Below, one piece after another: positions 4,460-7,258 of a DNA stretch of 7,258 nt; the first letter of the stretch is position 1, and each line of letters starts with the position of its first letter. Source of the stretch: an uncultured Acinetobacter sp. (GTDB lineage Bacteria > Cyanobacteriota > Vampirovibrionia > Gastranaerophilales > Gastranaerophilaceae). The notes beneath the pieces were generated by a model. It searched no databases. It had not been told where the DNA came from and saw only the letters and a list, made by a program, of their open reading frames with translations. Location of the stretch: contig CAMORE010000100.1 of assembly GCA_946623365.1 (NCBI GenBank), positions 1 through 7,258 of the forward strand, in the 5' to 3' direction. The translations under genes and the position numbers were made by a program.

Positions 4460-4497
4460 CATTGTTGTACATGTCAAATAATTAATTACATAAATGC
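4460..4497. repeat. Intergenic motif, copy B (partner at 299-334)
   Basis: This copy matches copy A at 28 of 33 bases and is likewise followed by a CCCTTGT box (4549-4555). It sits between the promoters of the DUF4870-like gene and leuC, a position suited to a regulator site. The remainder of 4498-4620 shows no gene, no recognisable T-box and no leucine-rich leader peptide. Confidence 0.5.
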
Positions 4498-4620
4498 AAC
4501 AAAAAACATATATTGTTGTTTAATCAAAAATTATCAAGAACAGTTGTGCCCTTGTAGAAGAGAACTGAGATAGGAAAGTTAAAACAATTAGCCGTTAACA
4601 CTCTGCATTTATTAAATAAA

Positions 4621-4649
4621 TTGCTCATAAATTCTCGTTATGATAAAAT
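4621..4649 (+). promoter_or_regulatory. Promoter of leuC, TTGCTC-17-TAAAAT
   Basis: TTGCTC (4621-4626) is 17 bases from TAAAAT (4644-4649). Transcription would start near 4656, giving a leader of about 19 bases that consists essentially of the ribosome site. That leaves no room for an attenuator, so control must act at the promoter. Confidence 0.5.
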
Positions 4650-4674
4650 AGTTCTGTCAATAAGGAGAAGTAAA

Positions 4675-5916
4675 ATGGGGTTAACATTAGTTGAAAAAAT
4701 AATATCGGAACACGCAGGAAAAACTGTTCATGCAGGAGAGCTTGTTATATCAAAAGTTGATGTAACTGCTGTTCAAGACGGAACCGGACCACTTACGGTT
4801 CAAGAATTTAAAAAATTAGGTAAAACAAAGTTGCACAATCCCGAAAGAACAATTCTTTTTATAGATCACGCTTCTCCAAGTCCAAGAAAAGAACTTTCTA
4901 ATACTCATATGGTACTTAGAGATTTTCATAAAGAATACGGAGCTGTTCTTTCTGATACCGGAGCAGGTGTTTGTCATCAAAGACTTGTGGAAACTTTTGT
5001 TAATCCCGGTGAAATTTTAATCGGTGCTGATTCTCATACTTGCACATCAGGAGCATTGGGTGCTTTTGCCACAGGTATGGGTTCAACTGATATAGCGGTT
5101 GGGATGGCTCTCGGTAAAACTTGGCTTAAAGTCCCCGCAACATACAAGATAGTCGTAAACGGGAAATTTAAAGATGGAATTTGCTCTAAAGATTTAATGC
5201 TTTATCTTATCGGGATGATTGGCGCAGACGGTGCAACATATAAAGCATTAGAGTTTACGGGCGACACTATTGATAATATGATTATGTCTGAAAGATTCAC
5301 ACTTGCTAACATGGCAGTAGAAGCAGGAGCAAAGTGCGGATTATTTATTGCTGATGATAAAACAAAAGCATTTTTGGAAGAAAGAGGAAGAGGGGATAAA
5401 TTCAGACAAATTCTGCCTGATAAGGATGCCGTTTATGAAAGAATAATTGAAATAAAAGCGGAAGATGTTCCTCATACGGTTTCCTGCCCACATACGGTTG
5501 ATAATACAAAACCTGTATCAGAATTGAATGATGTAAAAGTTAATCAAGTATATGTAGGAACTTGTACAAACGGTAGAATAGAAGATTTGAGAGTCGTAGC
5601 AGGTATTCTAAAAGGCAAAAAAGTACACGAAGATGTTAGAATGCTTATTTGTCCGGCATCAAAAGATGTTTATAAACAAGCTCTAAAAGAAGGCTTAATA
5701 GATATATTTGTAGATGCTAACGCTTCAATTTTACCTCCGGGATGCGGTCCTTGTGTAGGTGTTCATGCGGGTATACTCGGTGACGGAGAAGTCTGCTTGG
5801 CAACTCAAAACAGAAACTTCCAAGGCAGAATGGGAAATACTAAAGGATTTATTTATCTTGCTTCACCATATGTTGCAGCTTACACAGCTCTAAACGGATA
5901 TATTTCCGCAAAATAG
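4675..5916 (+). CDS. leuC: 3-isopropylmalate dehydratase, large subunit (LeuC/homoaconitase type)
   Basis: With the small subunit LeuD it interconverts 2- and 3-isopropylmalate in leucine synthesis, in the cytoplasm. I chose ATG 4675 (413 residues) over an upstream TTG at 4621 because AAGGAG (4662-4667) lies seven bases before it and the protein then begins MGLTLVEKIISEHAGK, as usual for the family. The three [4Fe-4S] ligands are visible: C297 in VGTCTNGR, and C357 and C360 in PPGCGPCVG. Substrate-site motifs include DHASPSPRKE (64-73), GVCHQ (98-102) and GADSHTCTSG (117-126). The length fits the shorter archaeal/clostridial LeuC-HacA branch (about 418), not the 465-residue enterobacterial/cyanobacterial type. 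No leuD follows; a terminator closes the unit about 110 bases downstream. Homoaconitase or a related hydro-lyase cannot be excluded from sequence alone. Confidence 0.96.
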   Translation: MGLTLVEKIISEHAGKTVHAGELVISKVDVTAVQDGTGPLTVQEFKKLGKTKLHNPERTILFIDHASPSPRKELSNTHMVLRDFHKEYGAVLSDTGAGVCHQRLVETFVNPGEILIGADSHTCTSGALGAFATGMGSTDIAVGMALGKTWLKVPATYKIVVNGKFKDGICSKDLMLYLIGMIGADGATYKALEFTGDTIDNMIMSERFTLANMAVEAGAKCGLFIADDKTKAFLEERGRGDKFRQILPDKDAVYERIIEIKAEDVPHTVSCPHTVDNTKPVSELNDVKVNQVYVGTCTNGRIEDLRVVAGILKGKKVHEDVRMLICPASKDVYKQALKEGLIDIFVDANASILPPGCGPCVGVHAGILGDGEVCLATQNRNFQGRMGNTKGFIYLASPYVAAYTALNGYISAK

Positions 5917-6026
5917 CAAGAATTTATTTCTATATAAAATATCTAATCAAGTGAATACAAAATGAACAGCGTTTTTGGGATTTTTATAGTATATGTAAGT
6001 TTTATGAAATCAAAAATAACAACAGA

Positions 6027-6056
6027 AAAAGAACTTATCAAATGATAAGTTCTTTT
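6027..6056 (+). terminator. Strong bidirectional terminator after leuC
   Basis: A perfect 14-base stem (6027-6040 with 6043-6056, core GAACTTATC/GATAAGTTC) is flanked by an A-run on the left and a U-run on the right. It can stop leuC transcripts and also minus-strand transcripts arriving from the BRO gene. The stretch 5917-6026 before it has no supported gene. Confidence 0.85.
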
Positions 6057-6061
6057 CTAAA

Positions 6062-6135
6062 TGGTCGGGAGGGGTAAATAAACACGATTCGAACATGCGA
6101 CCCCTTTGCCTCAAGCGTGATTAAGCTATGCGTAA
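6062..6135 (-). pseudogene. Degenerate tRNA-like fragment, possible integration site
   Basis: Read on the minus strand, the 3' part looks like a tRNA: GGGTCGCATG, the T-loop TTCGAAT (6087-6093), CGTGT closing the T-stem, and a 3' end CTCCCGACCA with encoded CCA (6062-6064). Upstream are CTTGAGG (6109-6115), like an anticodon loop, and TAGCTTAAT (6120-6128), like a D-arm start. However, about 11 extra bases separate T-stem and acceptor, and the anticodon stem does not pair, so it is not functional. tRNA 3' ends are the usual targets of phage and element integrases (established), and a BRO-N gene follows. Confidence 0.4.
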
Positions 6136-6236
6136 CTAACGTATTTAAACATCCTACAATATATATAAATTCTGTATTTCGCAGGCTTGATATTCGTTAT
6201 CATACGTCAAAAAAATTTAGTGTTTTTAACTCCCGA
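6065..6236. repeat. Inverted repeat TCGGGAG/CTCCCGA bounding the tRNA-like fragment
   Basis: TCGGGAG (6065-6071) and CTCCCGA (6230-6236) are perfect inverses. The similarity continues imperfectly inward: GGGTAAATAAACAC on one side, TTAAAAACAC read from the other. This could be the terminal inverted repeats of a roughly 170-base non-autonomous element, or the remains of a tRNA acceptor stem pulled apart by an insertion. The sequence between shows no reading frame of note. Confidence 0.3.
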
Positions 6237-6254
6237 TTACACGGAGATTACACG
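6235..6254. repeat. Tandem GATTACACG pair, 11-base period
   Basis: GATTACACG occurs at 6235-6243 and 6246-6254, one helical turn apart, directly after the BRO-gene stop codon. The spacing and position fit a protein-binding pair such as integrase arm sites, but no integrase is in the window. Confidence 0.4.
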
Positions 6255-6262
6255 CAAGATTT

Positions 6263-7117
6263 TTAATCTTTTTGTTTAATCTGTTTAGGCTTCTTTTTCT
6301 GTGGTAAAAAGTTTTCGTCTGTTATTACAGGTTTGCCTGTTTCAAGTTCAATCTGCTTTCTTGCAACTTTTGCTACACTACCGCCTTGTTTCGCAACTGA
6401 TTTATTTTCGTCTAAGGTTTTAGGATTTCTTTGTTTTGAAATTTCTGTCGTTGAAACTTCCGCTAACATATTCAAAACCAATTCCATATTTGACATATTA
6501 TCTCTTAGGCTTTCTTTTTTAAGTCCTTTGTAGTCTTTGTATTCACGAGTTTTCATGTCAGACCATTCTTTAGTAATAATATCTGTTAGAATTGCATATT
6601 GAGAATCTTTAACACCACTTCTTTGCCATTCGTCTGTAAGTGCTTTCCTAATTTCAATGGATTTCAAACGTTGATTTACCCACTCTGGCGAATATCCTTT
6701 TGCCAGATAGTATTGCAAGGCTCTATTTATAGCAATTTCCGGGTCTTGCATTTCGTCCAGTCTTTCACTGCCAACACGTGCAAGCCACAATTTAAAAGGT
6801 TCAGCTTTTGGACTTGGTATAGACTGAACAAGCCTCAATACACCTTCTGTATCAAGTACATCAGTCTTGTAATATTTACCATCAGAAGATTGCATTTTCA
6901 GTTGGTTACAACTTGTAACCAACTGACTACCTTCCTTGTTTAATCTGTTTTTTAGGACTTTCCAATAGTTTCTGGGATTAGGACTTTCTGTTAAAATCGC
7001 CACTATATCAACTACTGAAAAATACCAAAGTTCTTTTTCATTATCCCAACTTGTTCTAACTTTATAATCTTCAAATAATTTTATCGAAGTCTTTTTATCT
7101 TTATTACTAGGACTCAT
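6263..7117 (-). CDS. BRO-N domain protein (phage antirepressor-like), 284 residues
   Basis: The N-terminal BRO-N domain covers about residues 10-118 and includes KLFEDYKVRTSWDNE, WYFSVVDIVAILT and the very typical QSIPSPKAEPFKLWLARVG. A conserved second domain follows, with DPEIAINRAL, GYSPEWVNQR, TDEWQRSGV and TTEISKQRNP. This is a well-spread family of about 280 residues found in bacteria, archaea and prophages, often named antirepressor or DinD-like. BRO-N domains bind DNA; the biological role of this family is not settled. The protein appears complete and ends in an unusual lysine-rich tail (QKKKPKQIKQKD). The start has GAGGG (7123-7127) upstream and a near-consensus promoter. No integrase, capsid or other phage gene is beside it, so it may be a lone survivor of a mobile element near the tRNA-like fragment. 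Confidence 0.92.
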   Translation of the reverse strand: MSPSNKDKKTSIKLFEDYKVRTSWDNEKELWYFSVVDIVAILTESPNPRNYWKVLKNRLNKEGSQLVTSCNQLKMQSSDGKYYKTDVLDTEGVLRLVQSIPSPKAEPFKLWLARVGSERLDEMQDPEIAINRALQYYLAKGYSPEWVNQRLKSIEIRKALTDEWQRSGVKDSQYAILTDIITKEWSDMKTREYKDYKGLKKESLRDNMSNMELVLNMLAEVSTTEISKQRNPKTLDENKSVAKQGGSVAKVARKQIELETGKPVITDENFLPQKKKPKQIKQKD

Positions 7118-7138
7118 ACTTTCCCTCTTATTATCTGC

Positions 7139-7167
7139 ATATTACTTAATTTTAAATTATGTGTCAA
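7139..7167 (-). promoter_or_regulatory. Promoter of the BRO-N gene, TTGACA-17-TAATAT
   Basis: On the minus strand a perfect TTGACA (7162-7167) is 17 bases from TAATAT (7139-7144). The start site would be near 7132, leaving a leader of about 15 bases. This is a strong promoter for a gene with a possible antirepressor role, so repression by an outside factor is likely but no operator is obvious. Confidence 0.65.
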
Positions 7168-7197
7168 TAAAAAAACTGTACAATATTATAAGCATTA

Positions 7198-7246
7198 AAA
7201 AAGTATGAGGGTAGGGGTTAATATAACCGTTCCACTCATACTTTTT
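7198..7246. terminator. Long bidirectional hairpin upstream of the BRO-N gene
   Basis: A 12-base perfect stem (AAAAAGTATGAG at 7198-7209 with its inverse at 7235-7246) encloses an inner GGTTA/TAACC stem (7216-7220/7224-7228). U-runs flank it on both strands. It most simply ends a minus-strand gene lying to the right of the window, upstream of the BRO promoter. Its arms duplicate the bases around the BRO start codon. Confidence 0.7.
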
Positions 7247-7258
7247 ATATTTTTACAA

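Noticed and set aside
4448..4573. Cysteine-rich 41-residue plus-strand frame upstream of leuC, overlapping motif copy B
   Set aside because: It has no ribosome site, and the matching frame in motif copy A is broken by a stop. The differences between the copies would mostly change amino acids, so coding is unlikely.
4500..4674. T-box, leucine riboswitch or leader-peptide attenuator ahead of leuC
   Set aside because: There is no T-box core sequence, no run of leucine codons and no terminator hairpin before the gene; the likely transcript start is only about 20 bases upstream of the ATG.
5962..6045. 27-residue plus-strand frame after leuC (MNSVFGIF...)
   Set aside because: It has no ribosome site and it ends inside the leuC terminator hairpin; most likely chance in A/T-rich DNA.
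6333..6943. Two plus-strand frames inside the BRO-N gene
   Set aside because: They are antisense shadows of a clearly conserved protein; neither has a ribosome site or recognisable motif.
1..7258. CRISPR array or complete insertion sequence
   Set aside because: There are no regularly spaced direct repeats with unique spacers and no transposase or integrase reading frame in either strand.

Overview
The window is AT-rich bacterial DNA with compact genes and mostly good AAGGAG-type ribosome sites. My best guess is a gut relative of the cyanobacteria (Vampirovibrionia/'Melainabacteria', Gastranaerophilales-like). This rests on base composition, a palindromic repeat style common in cyanobacterial genomes, a possible RpaB/HLR1-like box and several orphan proteins. 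No marker gene proves it.

Layout, left to right. Bases 1-487 hold no convincing protein gene. They carry a cluster of palindromic repeats whose stems differ in sequence but stay paired (23-167), a promoter-like site facing left, a motif shared with the leuC upstream region, and a weak terminator. A ribosome site at the left edge suggests a minus-strand gene just outside the window. Next come a 317-residue orphan protein (minus) and a 76-residue XRE repressor-type regulator (plus), divergently transcribed from an unusually symmetric promoter with four copies of one 10-base half-site. Tail to tail with the regulator lies a minus-strand pair: a YhaM-like OB-fold/HD-domain phosphohydrolase (probable 3'-5' exoribonuclease family), followed by a small secreted four-cysteine protein.

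Bases 3195-3430 are a hairpin-rich minus-strand stretch ending in a strong terminator. It is either a small structured RNA or a small, possibly frameshifted gene. A serine/asparagine-rich orphan protein (plus) follows, overlapping the end of a DUF4870-like membrane protein gene (minus).

The only clear metabolic gene is leuC (3-isopropylmalate dehydratase large subunit, leucine biosynthesis). It has its own promoter and terminator and no leuD beside it. Beyond its terminator lie a degenerate tRNA-like fragment, short direct and inverted repeats, and a BRO-N antirepressor-type gene of the sort carried by phages and integrative elements. This right-hand part looks like the edge of an old mobile element. 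The window closes with a long hairpin whose arms repeat the sequence around the BRO-gene start codon.

Apart from the minus-strand pair, most genes appear to be single transcription units. The parts most likely to form undescribed systems are the XRE/orphan switch at 488-1828, the structured element at 3195-3430 and the BRO/tRNA-like module at 6062-7246.
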